DNA of 64,000 nucleotides from Trichoplax adhaerens (Eukaryota > Placozoa > Uniplacotomia > Trichoplacea > Trichoplacidae), in assembly GCF_000150275.1 (NCBI RefSeq), contig NW_002060944.1, positions 1,288,911 to 1,352,910 on the forward strand, read 5' to 3'. How positions within the stretch are numbered: position 1 is the stretch's first letter; each line of letters opens with the position of its first letter. The position numbers were made by a program, and so were the translations under genes. The notes under the pieces were generated by a model. The model made no database searches. It was not told the origin of the DNA and saw only the letters and a program-made list of their open reading frames with translations. This document shows positions 22,401 through 35,701 of this stretch, piece after piece.

Positions 22401-25400
22401 TATAAAGTACAAAAGAGGATGATTATGAATTAAAGTATAAAAAAATAGTTAATGAACTCAATCAAGATGAACCCAGTTTAAATGTGTACCCTTACGGGCG
22501 GAACAGTATTTTTATTTTCTTTAATTAATCATCGGATGCAGATTACTGGTCATTGCAAGAGTGCACGGAATGTCAGAGCTATTTTTCTATTCTTAATAGA
22601 GTAGAACTCCGAACGTAGAGTTTTCTTCATTAGCGTACATTTCATATCATAATTAAAATCGAAACTTAGGGGATAATATAAAGTTCTTTATCGCGTATTT
22701 CTGATTACTTTATTAGAATGAAATCGTATGATTTAATCTTCATGATGGAAATGTTATCACAGAGATTCAGTGGTTGAGCTAAAATATTAGACATGAACTT
22801 GTTGAATATAAACTTACAGAGTAGTACAGCTTCAAATTGCTTGCGGTTTATGAGATGAGTTAATAAACTTCCGATATAACACATTAGGGAGTTTTTTACC
22901 AATCTAGTTTTCACGGTAAAAGGAGCATTTGACTTTCTCTAAGCGCTTCAATTTTGGAGAAAATTTTTGACAATGAACATATAGAAATGGGGAATAAATT
23001 AAGGGATTTCCGCAAATTTAATATATTTTGACATAGTTTAGAAATTGTTCTTGCTGCTACTTTTAATTATAGAAGATAGAAATAGAATCTAGGTAGTGAT
23101 AATATCGTTTAGTTTCGAACTGTCGGAGGAACAAAGTTTCTCCGTAATTATTCTTCAAATGCGCAGCAGAAATCTTCTCAATAGGAGGCGAATCGATTTT
23201 ACATAGCGTAGCAAAAATATATAAACTAGACCATTTAATGTAAGAGATCCCTCAGCTGTGTCTAAACCTATGAATATTATAGTATTTGATAAATAAAAAG
23301 TTAACTTTATATCATGTTAAACGCCGCATCAGTATATCGTAGCATGAAAGATAGAGCATGGTGGAAGAATCACTGTATATCATCTATAAAATATTACCAA
23401 GGCGATTTAGTAGAAGCTTGGATTTGGTGTACAAGTATAAATTCCGCAGTTTGGACATTTAGCTCAGTTATATTTCAGAATGAAATGAAAGTAAACTGCT
23501 AACCCTGTAATTTGGGCTGATATCACGGTTATCAGCCGAATTTTATTAGCATAAGTTTCTAGATCGGGACATAAAGAAAAATAAACGATATGCGCATAAG
23601 TAAATCATTTACCGTATTAGATGTTAGTATCAAATCATAGAAATTTTGAAAAAAGTAAGCATTTAGGTCTAATGTGAAAATAACGTAATTTTACATTTTT
23701 GGAAAGTTAGTGAAATTTAATTTGATAAACTTTTACAAAATATTATCGAAGCTAGATTTTAATCACTCTGATAAATTTCCCTGAGAATGAAAAACTATGG
23801 TGCTAAACTTAAAATTAATTTCTTTGATCCCTATTTCACCTTCCGAAAAGTAAGCGTTCTCGAGATTGTATACAGATGCGAAGCGATACTGATTGCTTAC
23901 TTAAGCTTGCTTGAACTTTTTCCGTAGCTAAATCGTGATCTCTTTAAATTGAATAATTTAAATATACGTCGCGTTTTGCTGCTGTGATATTTTCGATAGT
24001 TGAATTTTTCATTCTACTAAGGTAGTTTAATTTATTACAGTAATAAAATACGTAGGATAAGCCATCATTGATACGATTGGTTTTAAATTCTTAAATAAGA
24101 AAATTAATTATTTTAGTTACGTTTATAGGAGAACAATTGATTATTCAACGAGGATTTCCCCTAGTTCCACATTAAAATTTACGCGCTTTAAGCAGGGTTT
24201 AAGAATGTTAGCCAATTTTTTCCCGTTTATGATATGCGATCACGTATATTTAACTGATGTAAAACTCTATCGCGAAATCCATGATCAGCTAATCAATTTA
24301 TCATTGAAGGCCACAGTTTACCCATTTGTTAGTCATCTCCTTATAGATATATGAATATTATGATATACCTTTAGAATCCACACTCGCTATACTTTGCATA
24401 CTGCGTGCACTTGCACTTTTTACTTACATTTTTGTCTAAAGATTGTCGTCACGAGATTCTTTTAGACAAACTTTAATATTTAAAGATATCAGTTACGTAT
24501 ATCCCAGCAGTAAATCCATAATAACATTAAAGAAATATAAACCTACACAATGCATCATGTCTGAAATGAAAAGATTGATTAAGTTGCATCAAAGTTAATC
24601 ATTTCATGTGTTAAATTCTATAGCCAGGATTGCTAATAAGACGGTTATGAGGTGGTATCCTGACTTTCACATTTTACTATTAATTGTGAGTAAGCTGTAG
24701 TCGTACTTCATTATTAATTGGTATCTGGACATGGTTTTTGAAGCTAAAAATTTTAGCCTAAACGATTACCACTACGCCAAGAATTGCAACTGCTAGCAAT
24801 TTTCGGTCTAGTCATAATTAAGTATTTCTCTTAGAAAGTCTAAAAATTGTATAGTTTATTGCCTAACTTCAGATGAACTGCAATATAGACACCATGAGTG
24901 GAAAATATAAATGCCTTAAGAGAGTAGTAAGTAAATTTAAAATTGCTACAATACCAATATTTCATCAGGATAATTAATGAAGCTCACGAAGGGGCTTCGG
25001 TAAGAATACGAGTAAATAGTATGCTGCATCCTATCAACTGCCATTACTTAATTTTTGCAATTAATTAAAGTCTTTAATTAAATTAGCCTTAATTGGTATT
25101 TTAATAACTCTATAGTATGTTAATTCTCGGCTAGTTCTGCCGTATGAGAGGACAGGTTTACTCATCTGGCCATACTTAAATTATAATATTACATAATACT
25201 CTTATTGTTAAAGTTGCGTGGTTGAAGATGTGGATAAGGAATAAAATTCTTCAAAATTTACGTAAAATTTCCTATCATTTAATGCACATAGGAATTTACT
25301 GTTGTATTTATGACTTGATACGTGATGTTCCCTAGATTGGACAAAGGTACAATTAATTAATAAACGATACCGCAAACATGAAAAAAGTATTTATGTATGG

Positions 25401-27337
25401 ATGATAACAAACTGCGCTAAAAAATTTTATCATTGCTCGGACTTTCCGGCATGTAACTTGATGTTAAAAAGTGTCGCGAAACCATTTTAAAAATTATAAT
25501 ACTAGAAAATCATTTAAAGAACTTTAGTACTGAAGTTATGAAAACTTAAAAAGACCTAAGGCTATGAAGAAAAGCGTTAATTTTGTAAGGGCAAATTTAT
25601 CGCTAGGGGATTGTTGTCATAACAATAACTGGTTGGATTTGAGAAAAATATTTATCAATGAATAGTTTCGAGAAATGAAAATTTTGATATTTATTATTGA
25701 TGTCATTAACAGAAGAGAACTACACAGAAGGAAATACTGGTATAATGATAGCAAACGAATTTGTGCAGTTATGAGCTCAGAAACTCAGAGAAGGAACTTT
25801 ACATCCTATTAGCCATGCCAATCAAAACATTAGATAAATTCAGATCTGTATTCGAAAAAGCGTGAGCTTAATCGGTCATTTTAAACACGTAAGATATTTA
25901 GATAATATAATCAAGAATATTAGATAAGTGGATTTTGTTTGTCCTTTTTGGTTTCTTTTTAATTTTTGGGTAGCAAAATGCTTTATAAATGAATGCGAAC
26001 AATTATAATATGACCTTTGGTTGCTAAACACATACTAGAACCTACATTCAGACTTGTTTATTTATAACCCACTACATCCTCATAATAAGACGAGCGATCT
26101 ATTTTGAAACAGAGCAAATACGGCAAAAATAGGATATATCGATTGTTTAAAGTATTGCTAGTTACCATAGAACTTTAATCGTAATATTATTCTTTAATAA
26201 TAAACGGAGCTTAAAGTGGAAGTCCTCTAAAACTAACCGTTATGTTGATATTATTTTCGTAAGTAAACATTTTCTTGAATAAGGGCAGGTTTCGTAAAGT
26301 GAAGGCTATATGGATAATTCGAATTCGTTTATAATTATGGATTAAAGGATGATTTTGACCACTACAAAATAATATAATACGCATTTGTAGCCTTAAAAAT
26401 ATCATGCATACCAGAAAATGATATTTCTTGTAATATGTGGCGCCATGTGTGCTAATTACTAAAAAATTACAATAGTGTTAGCGCCTTCATTAATAAATAG
26501 ACATGGCTACCGAATTGATGATAAACTGAATTCAAGTTTACACATAGTGAAATAACAATTACGTGATCTACACGTACGTAGGGAATCCATGTACTATGAT
26601 CTCGTTCAATTATATAGAGTAATTACATGCTCCATTAAAGCCGAAATTGAAATTCTTAACGATTGATTGATTTGATCGAAGTAGAATTTTTTATATTGAA
26701 TTGAGAGTGTATCAATAAAATAAATTGTAATCTATCTTGTTATGAATAATTCTTATAATTATAAACTTAAGGACCGAAATAATTAACTGATTCAGTAAAA
26801 AAAGTAGGATCAAAGGCTACAGGAAATATTGATATGGGGTTGGGAGGTTGTCTATATCATAATTATGTGCAATATCATTACTAGCTTTCAATGTTGTTAA
26901 CATGCCTGAATATTCTGGTAGATTAAAAATTAAAAATTATTATTGAGGGATATATTTTTCATTAATAGCTTTGTTTTATATGCATAATATTTTTGTAAAA
27001 TCTTATTCAACCATAAATAAGATTTATTCGTAAGAAGGCCTTCCAAGCAGAAATGATTTATGCCTAGGGAGTACTAGAGCCTGACTCATTTTCGGCTCAA
27101 AGCGAACAATTAGACTGATATATAATAATTTTAATAGCAATCTCGCTAACTTTGTGTTATAGCAAGATAACCAATTAGACCAGTGATGCGTGATAAAGTT
27201 CAAATATCTAAAATATTACTTATTGAAGCGAATGATCAATATTTTAAAATAGCTGATATTAGTAAAAACCTATTAATGTTTTAATCCAGATTCTATCCGT
27301 CAATCTTTATAGCATACATTAATCTGGAGCTACCGTG
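19410..27337. other. Gene-poor AT-rich stretch before the GABA-B-type receptor
   Basis: No gene is supported. One unresolved base sits at 19547. Unrecognised protein-like frames: 21725-21903 (+), a hydrophobic helix followed by a basic tail, no ATG, described separately; 23314-23502 (+), 62 codons rich in Trp; 26211-26405 (-), 64 codons; and a short frame with ECTECQSYF near 22560-22615 (+). Confidence 0.4.
21725..21903 (+). other. Possible terminal exon of a membrane protein
   Basis: After an acceptor-like TTGATCAG, a 59-codon frame reads a hydrophobic helix (HVAIAFIVVVNLTF) followed by a highly basic tail (NLSRKEKREKVIAK) and a TAA. The layout is that of a single-pass or last transmembrane helix with a cytoplasmic end. 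No upstream exon could be joined in phase, and no family is recognised. Confidence 0.2.
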
Positions 27338-30300
27338 ATGATTAGGACATACCCAAATCTTATTATAGCTGTCGTAATAGTACTTTTTGGCCTTCCGCAT
27401 CAGTGGTCATCAGCTAATCAAAATATAGCAAGAGATTTATACATTGGAGGACTATTTCCTTTAAATGATTCTGAATGGGTTGGCACAAATCGTATTTTAT
27501 TGGCTACTCAACTAGCTATTCAACATGTAAACGAAGATCCGACCTTACTTCCGGATTATAATTTGAAATTGATATGGAATGGAACTAAAGTAAGTGAAAT
27601 AAATCTTCTAATTTGAGCTTGGGTCTGACTTTATAAATAAAAAAATCTGCAATAATAGCTAAGGTCTAATTTTGGTGAATGGAGTAATCTTCAATTGTCA
27701 GCTTACTGTACAGTTCATAATAGTAATTTAGTAACTTTAGTTGTACTATAGATTCAAAGTATGTGTATGCAATCTACCTTATATCAGAACGGAATTACTG
27801 TTATAGGTTGTATACCGTTAATATATTATTACTGAATGAGAGTTTGAAGATCTCTATTTTTCTAATTAGGCTATAGTTATCTACCTTTGGTTATTCTCGA
27901 CTATGACATGATTAGCTATGATTAATCATCAGTATTTTATTTGAAACATTTCTACTAGCTAGAAGACATTAGTTAATAATACGTATATACTCGTACTCAG
28001 CCCAGTTGCTCAAGATTCAATTTCAGTTTATTTCTTTAATGCTTCCGTCATGGCTCTTTAAGTATTTTTGGATCTATTTATTATTTTTCGGGACGGATGG
28101 ATCTCGCTTTGACAATTGTAAGCGAATTTAAACTTGCTGCTAGCGATTTTGAAATAGAAGGGATCTTTGTCGCCTAATTATTGTAGTTATGCGTTTAATA
28201 GCAAAACATATTGAAGATGCGAGGATTGTTATTTCGCTATGCCGTAAACTTATTTTGCAACGGCTAGTTACTAATAAACCGTGGCATTCTGGTTTTAGTA
28301 GACTTTAGTTTATATACATTGGAAGGTTGAAAAATTCGGTTAGAATAAATATTAGTACTGTAAAAAGTATTTATATAATCTGTGTAGCTTATGTTTGGCA
28401 GTATTTCATAGCCATGAAATATTCACTACTGTTCTCGGTATAACCTAGCAAATATTCGAACCTTTATTTCTTATGCAAATATCAGTTTAATTTTTCTTTT
28501 TTACTTTAATACTCAGTCTAGTTAAATTATTTTGCTTCAATACGTGTAAAATACGGATAGAAATATATTTCACAGATAGAAAATTAACCAAATAACTAGA
28601 ATTAGTTTAAACATCTAGAAAATTTAACTGTACATAGAAATCAACATGATATTACTGATCATGATAATAAGATGATGCTATTGATATACACCTAAATATC
28701 TGAGATCGCTCTAAATTCTTTTCGTATTTGGATTAATTGCTGATAGACACGTTGAGAATTTTTTCGAATAGTCGGTCTTTAGCGTAATAATAAATTTTGC
28801 TATATATTTAAAGAGAAATTTACGTAATCATTTCAAAATAGATTTTCAAGTTGTTGTTTCTGTAACATTAATTATGCTATTTCGGTAATAATTAATAAAG
28901 CATGACGAGTTGATGACCACTTCTACGGTATAGTTAGATTCTAGGGTCTAGTAGTTAGACTCATAAGACTTAATGGTTTGCATCGTTTACATTATTGCTT
29001 ATACGAAATTTTGCTTTTGTTCCTTCATTCATAGTCGTAAATATATTGAGACAAGGTTTTGTTTTTGTAAAATTTGACGCAGAAAATGCTTTCATGCATA
29101 AGCGTTTTTAATTTTTCGTAGTCGACATTTTTCTGTTAGAAATTATGTTAACTGGAAAGTAAAAAATTAATGAAATTGATCGAAATTTTTATTTTATGTT
29201 TTAACTCGCAAAAAAGTACAACTGATAGAAAGGAATTTATAATTTGACTATAAGAAAGTAACATAAAGAAAAATATGATATCGTATTTTTGACTATACTG
29301 CACTAAATGTGGAAATCATTTATGTCTATGTAAATGGTTTAGATCATTTTAATAGGAGATTTATTAGTAATTAGTCAATCATCATTGAGAGATAAACAAC
29401 TATATTCCTTCAACTCACTTCTTTCATAGACAGTTTAAACATTATGCAAATATAAGTAATAATACAATGTACTCGTACGCCGTGTAAGTAATTGTAGACA
29501 TCTGACCAGATGATTTTGGCAAATGTAATTAGCCTTGAAGTAATACTTTTGAAAAATTAAAATGACGATTACGTTTAGAGAAGATTTGACTTAATAGACA
29601 AATCTATCCATTTATCAACGCATGGTACAAAGATTACAAAAGCAATGTTTTAGAGCTAAATGTTTACAAACTAGTATATAGCCCTGCAATAATTTTTTAG
29701 ATCTAAAAATTAATTTGCTTTGTCTGTAGCTGTGCCTAGTTTTGCAGAACATTGATATTCCTTAGTTAAATGTGTAGGTTTACAGTATATTGTTTTGAAT
29801 TGAGTCAAGCAATTATTAGTATCTTGAGTTTCAACTGAGGCAGTTTTTGTAAAAATCTTCATGTCTAGTCGCAAAAATATGCGTTACATCTAGATAAGGA
29901 AAAAATTTTAGAACTTTCTCTTTTACTTATTAACAAGGTTTTGGCATGAACAAACTAGAAATGTCTCCATTAAAAGTTCAAGTTGTATATCAAAATATAT
30001 AATATTTCACACCGGTACTATCGATATCAGTTATAATGAGGGTTCATTCCGTAAAATAAAGAAATATTGCTTTTCCCTGATAATTTGCATTTTCATCACA
30101 CCCATGGCAATTGTTGCGCTTGTTACTGTTTTAAATCGATTTGGGAGGGCATTACATATTTCGTGATTTAGTATGTCGATTCAGAATTGAAATTAATTTT
30201 AGCCCTTTGATACGGATTTAAAGAACACATATAAAGTTGAATGGTTCTTATAATCTATTACGGATAAACACAAAATACCGATTACATTCGCAAGATGGTA

Positions 30301-33300
30301 AATTTTTTATTGCGTATCAATTATTTCATGGCAGAGTTCAGTTCCGTATGGCTTAAAAATTCTTTATGAATATGTCTACCATGCACCTAAGAAAATTATG
30401 TTGCTTGGTTCGGGGTATTCTAGCGTAACCGAACCTATCGCCGAGACATCGAAATTATGGAATCTAGTTCAGGTAAGGCTACTTTTTAACTAAGATAGCT
30501 GTACTATCGCCAAAAATAGCATAAAGTGATCGTTGAGTTTCACGTTGCTCTCGATATACTATATATTTTATTGTCCAATTGGTTAACAGTAAAGTTAAAT
30601 TATTATAATGGCTCAGCATATGACCATGATTTAGCTTATTTATTTGGTGAAGCATATATTATTTAAAATCATATATGCATGATTATCTTAACGTAAGGCT
30701 ACTAAGAGTTACATTTGTCAACAAAACATGCATTAAGTATTAGCAATTGCGACAAATATCTTAATATTAATCACTGCGGATTATCCGCTAAAAACTACAA
30801 AATAAATTATGAGATAAGACTTAGCTGAAATTATTAATCTATTTCAATTTCAGTTTTCCTATGGTGCAACTTCCCCTTCGCTATCCGATAAGAAAAAATT
30901 TCCTTTTTTCCTACGTACAATACCTTCGGATGCTTCTATGAATGGCCCACGCGTTGCTTTATTAAAAGCCCTTCAGTGGAAAAAAGTCGGCTTGATTTAC
31001 CAGTCCGAAAATATTTTTGCTGTTGTAAGTCTTGTTATCTTTAATTGATATCATTTCGAGTTTTTCCATTGTACGACCGTCAGAGATGTTAAGAAGATCT
31101 GAGCAAACATGACATATAGCTTCATTAATTTATTTTTGCTAGACTATGGAAGAATTAATTAAATTGCTAAAAATTGAAGGTATTTCGGTGCTAGCTTCCA
31201 CAGTATTTACCAATAATCCTAAAAACCAGATTGAACAGTTGAAGGTAAAATATGCCTGCATCGATAAAGATATCAGAGCGTATATATGCATTCCTTATTT
31301 GTTCTACATTTACGAAATTAGAAATGTCAATGTAGCGAGCAAAGTTGTCATCGCTACAATCGCGTTTTAATTCATTCATTCATTTTAAGTACATTAAGCA
31401 CCTTAATGCTACGTAACACTAAGATTTACTTAAAATATGTATTTTAGGCTAGTGACGCTAGAATAATTATTGCAAGCTTTTATGAAAAAGAAGGTAGAAA
31501 AGTTATGTGTGAGGTAAATATTGCAATGATCGTAATATTGTGAATCAGATCATAAAATTTTGAACGGTTTAAAATATTTTAATCGATGATTAGCGATATA
31601 GGTAAAGGTTCATCGCTTACAGATTGTATTAATGATGAAATGATTAAAACCACTGCGGGTGATTTATTCTCTTGTTTGTATTAACCACCAAGCTTATGTC
31701 AGTATATCGATACTTTTAATATTCAGTTAGTAGTTGTATTACAATATTTAATTTCCCTTGTATTTTTTACAAAAGATGGAAGTATGTTGATTACAAACCA
31801 AGTAATTATCAATTAAGTCTTCATTTTATTATATAATTCGGTTCAAGTATTGGGTGGAGAGTTTGTTGATTAATTCAGATGACTACCACTATTAAAAATT
31901 TTTAGCAGTTCAAGTATAGCACCAGCTTAAATTTCTATTAATCATAATACTTCAGAAATTGAAACGAGTTCTGACTTTAATACGTCAATAACGAATAAAT
32001 TTTGGCTTTAAAATTATTCATATGGCTTCTACTCATAAATCTGTGAATTACAGGCTTATCATCAAGGCTTGAAAGGCCAAAAATATGTCTGGATATTTTT
32101 GGGATGGCTTAGCGGATACTGGTGGAATCATGACGTCAACACTGGCACATCGAATTGCACTAGAGAACAAATGATTGAAATGGTTGATGGTCATTTAGCA
32201 ACAGATACTGTGTCCTTTTTTCAGAGTGAAAATGGGATATCACCAATTCAAGGCCAGGTAATTATTTTATTAGTGATTGTAAGGTAGACTTTCTTGCAAG
32301 AATTTTCAATCGAATTAATTTTATTCCATATTGATATATCCAATACATACACTAAGAACTGCTGATCGGAAGTTTAGCAATAATATTTATTGATAATAAT
32401 AACCCTCATAATTATTCATTTATGCAGAATGTTCAAGAATATATGATCGAGAGAAATATTACCTTGATGGAAGATCATGAAAGTTACGGCTACAGTAATT
32501 TCGCATATGATGCGATTTATGCTATGGCATTAGCATTAAATGAAACTCATAATGAAATGCAGCCAAATCAGTGGTTGACAGATTTCTCCTATGATAATCA
32601 TCAGATGGCTCAGACATTAATTAGAAACTGTTACAAAGTTAACTTTACAGGAATTACGGTAGGTTAATATCCCACATACCCCCCTGTTAGACATCTATAG
32701 AGAACATTAAAATGCTTAGAAGATTACTTGAAATTAGCTTCAATTCTATATTCTACTAGTTATACTGTTATAACCAAAGTCGGTAATGCAGCCATTACCA
32801 GTGTTGGATACGACGTAATTAAATTTATAAATGCTCGGTACTACATTCGGCATTTTGATATAGTAGAACAATTTAATATAAGTGACTTTATGAATTGTTT
32901 CAACGTAATATATAGTCAGTTAGTTTATATATTAGCACCACTACTAAACTAGGCTAATGTTCTAGTTGTATGAACTATATTTATAATTGCTTATGAGCGT
33001 TGTGTTACCGGTAGGGGCCTGTGGAATTTGACAGTAAGGGTGATCGCATTGGAGTTGATAGCATTACGCAATTGCGATGTGAGTATTAGCAAATAAAACT
33101 CGAAGCTATTTGTTTGATACAATTATTAGAATACAAACACCAGGCAAACAGAAACGAATTTTATTGTAAATAATATCATTCCTGACATTTAATACGGATA
33201 ATATAGATAGTAACGGAAAACCCAAGAAAGTCATTATTGGATTTTATTATGCGGCCACCTCCATATTACAGTGGAGTAACAACAGTATTAGCTGGCCTAG

Positions 33301-35701
33301 TAAGTACAGTTTTAAAGTGATAATGGTTATACTATAGCGATAAAATGTGTTATAATTTGATGAATATACGTACGATTAGAATGATTTCTAAATTTCAAAA
33401 TTAGATGGAAAAAAGCCGCAAGATTCTACTGTAATGATACGCTCACTGGAATATGTATCGACGCCTATATACATTGTCATGTGCGTATTAACATCATTTG
33501 GCATCGTTGTTGCCTTGATTTTCCTCTTTATCAACAATTACTACCGCAAGAACAGGTATTCTGTAATAGAGAAGCACTATATGTAAAAAGTATATATTTA
33601 CTTAGCTGCTAGCCAGGAATTATAAAAGCGCTTTACTAATGACTATTACACAATTTAAAATCAACATCTATCAGTACAATGCTCAGCTCATCATTGTATT
33701 CATATTCTAGTTTCATTAAAATTTCAAGTCCACGATTGAACAACATTATTTTAGTTGGCTCGGTCTTACTATATTCTACAGTCTACGTTCTTGGACTAAC
33801 TTCAGGGGATGCAAGTAAAACCAGTCAAGCTGGTTCTAAATTTTCTACTGTATGCGTGGTAAGTATGATATTAATTTTACGGTTTCTTTCTAAGTTAATG
33901 ACAATAATAAATTCCAGTGGTATAGTCTTAGTTCATATTATTGAAATTGTTGGATAGTATTTGATATATTTTCACACTGTATTACAATCTGCAATATTTG
34001 TAGCGCGTTTCAGAGTTTTAATTAATATCATCTTCATTTTTCGACGCAGGTCAAAACTTGGTTACCAGTATTTGGCTTTACCTTAGGATTTGGTGCTCTA
34101 TTTGCGAAAACTTATCGCGTATATAAGATATTCAAGAACAAAAAATTAAAGTTATCTGTAGGTCTTAAATATTGATACTAAAATTTATAAATTTAATTTC
34201 AATTGCTTAAACCCTATATATAACTTGTGCAATATCTTTTTTATCTTTTACCTTAAACGAAATACTATAGCTTTGGGCCTTAACTGATACCCATCTGCTC
34301 GGAGGTGTTTGTCTCCTCCTCTTAGCTGATATAGTTTTATTATCGGTATGGCAAGGTGTCGATCCTTTACAGCGAGTAACGAAAGATTTAGCAGAAAAGG
34401 TTAGCTACCATGTTGAGTTGAAAATTACTGAATCTATTAATTTGATGCACAATTATTGAAAGCAGATGTACCAGATTCTGATTTCAGGTTGTATACTAGC
34501 TTATTACAGTATTCTCAAAATAAAGTAGCAGTATAAATATTTCAGTTGCATCAGATATTTCACATATGGTAGCATTGGAATAAATACGTGCTATTTTTAT
34601 TATTTTTTGTATAGCCAATCCTAAATGATTCCGATGCGGTTCGGATCCCTGTTATTGAGTTGTGTGCAAGTCGTGACTTTAGCATATGGTTGACGATTTT
34701 GTATACTTACAAGGGTTTACTATTAATTGGTGGTATTTATTTAGCCTGGGAGACACGTAAAGTCAGTATACCAGCGTTAAATGATTCACGTTATATCGGT
34801 GCATCCGTTTATAATGTGGTTATCTTATGTGCAATTTGCATACCATTATCAACTGTTTTGGAGGATTATCCAAGTGCAGCTTTTATTTTAATGTCAGTAT
34901 TTATCATTTTTTGTACAACTGCAACATTATTCTTGGTTTTTATCCCAAAGGTAACTTGAAATTTCCTTTTAGTAATATTACTGAAGTTAATTATAACATA
35001 AATGCTGTAAATAAATTATGTTAGTTTAGCAAGCATTCTTATTGCCGCTAGGTATGCTTGTATGGAATTTAATAGTTAACAATATAATAATTTAGATAGC
35101 TTTAATACTTAATGTAATATAGTTATTATTTGATAGAATATTACTTTAATACTTTAGATTACAGAGCTGAAGAGAATTAACGTTCCTGAAACTATAACTT
35201 ATCCTAACATGCCCATCACCGAGTGCGGAAGTTCAATTTATCCTCACCGGATGACAAGTTTTAAAGAAGCTGATTTATTATCCAAAGTAACACGATTAGA
35301 AGCATCTTTGCATCGGGTAAATAGGCAGTTTAGTTATGTTGTTAGATGTATATCATTTTTTTGCAGTTATATATTTCATTTACCCATAAAAAAGTATTTA
35401 GAAGTATTACCGTACACAATCAAGGAGCCATTCATATTATTGACAGCATCAATGATAAATATATCTGTCTTATTTCTTTAGATGTAAATTATCTCGAATC
35501 TTATCTTAATTATTTAAACTTTAATTTTTATTGATATTTCATTAGAAAAACAATACTATTGATGAATTAAGGAGGCTACTTAATAAAAAAGATAAACCCT
35601 CCGCAATTGAGAATATCAATTGCGTAACTGACTATACGGATTACGATGATACAACTGACCATGAAACTGGTTGTGTTTCGCCCCAGATTCTTATGGATTA
35701 A
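27338..35701 (+). CDS. GABBR2-like: GABA-B-type (class C) metabotropic receptor, 16 exons
   Basis: Exons: 27338-27589, 30335-30472, 30854-31024, 31143-31244, 31448-31513, 32054-32257, 32428-32658, 33015-33078, 33207-33299, 33405-33555, 33711-33858, 34050-34157, 34271-34399, 34615-34950, 35158-35316, 35546-35701; 2508 nt, 835 residues plus TAA, all in phase. A signal peptide (about 1-27) precedes a Venus-flytrap domain (IGGLFPL, LWNLVQFSYGATSPSLSDK, FPFFLRTIPSD, NCT; about 35-440). Seven membrane helices follow (about 460-731), with signature AWETRKVSIPALNDSRYIG and AVDPL-like GVDPLQR as in GABBR2. A C-terminal coiled coil (LLSKVTRLEASLHRKNNTID, about 764-795) matches the segment vertebrate subunits use to pair. 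The TM3/loop-2 cysteines and the lobe pair MCE/NCT are kept, but the lobe-1 cysteine pair is absent (Ser and Tyr instead). The ATG is at 27338; the GTG just before is not a start. Ligand untested. Confidence 0.95.

Noticed and set aside
23314-23502. 62-codon Trp-rich plus-strand ORF as a gene
   Set aside because: It starts with a good ATG but has no known domain, no splice partners and a length expected by chance; noted only within the gene-poor stretch.
35209-35534. Overlapping ORFs near the 3' end of the GABA-B-type receptor
   Set aside because: They are read-through of receptor exon 15 into the next intron; the true exon ends at 35316.
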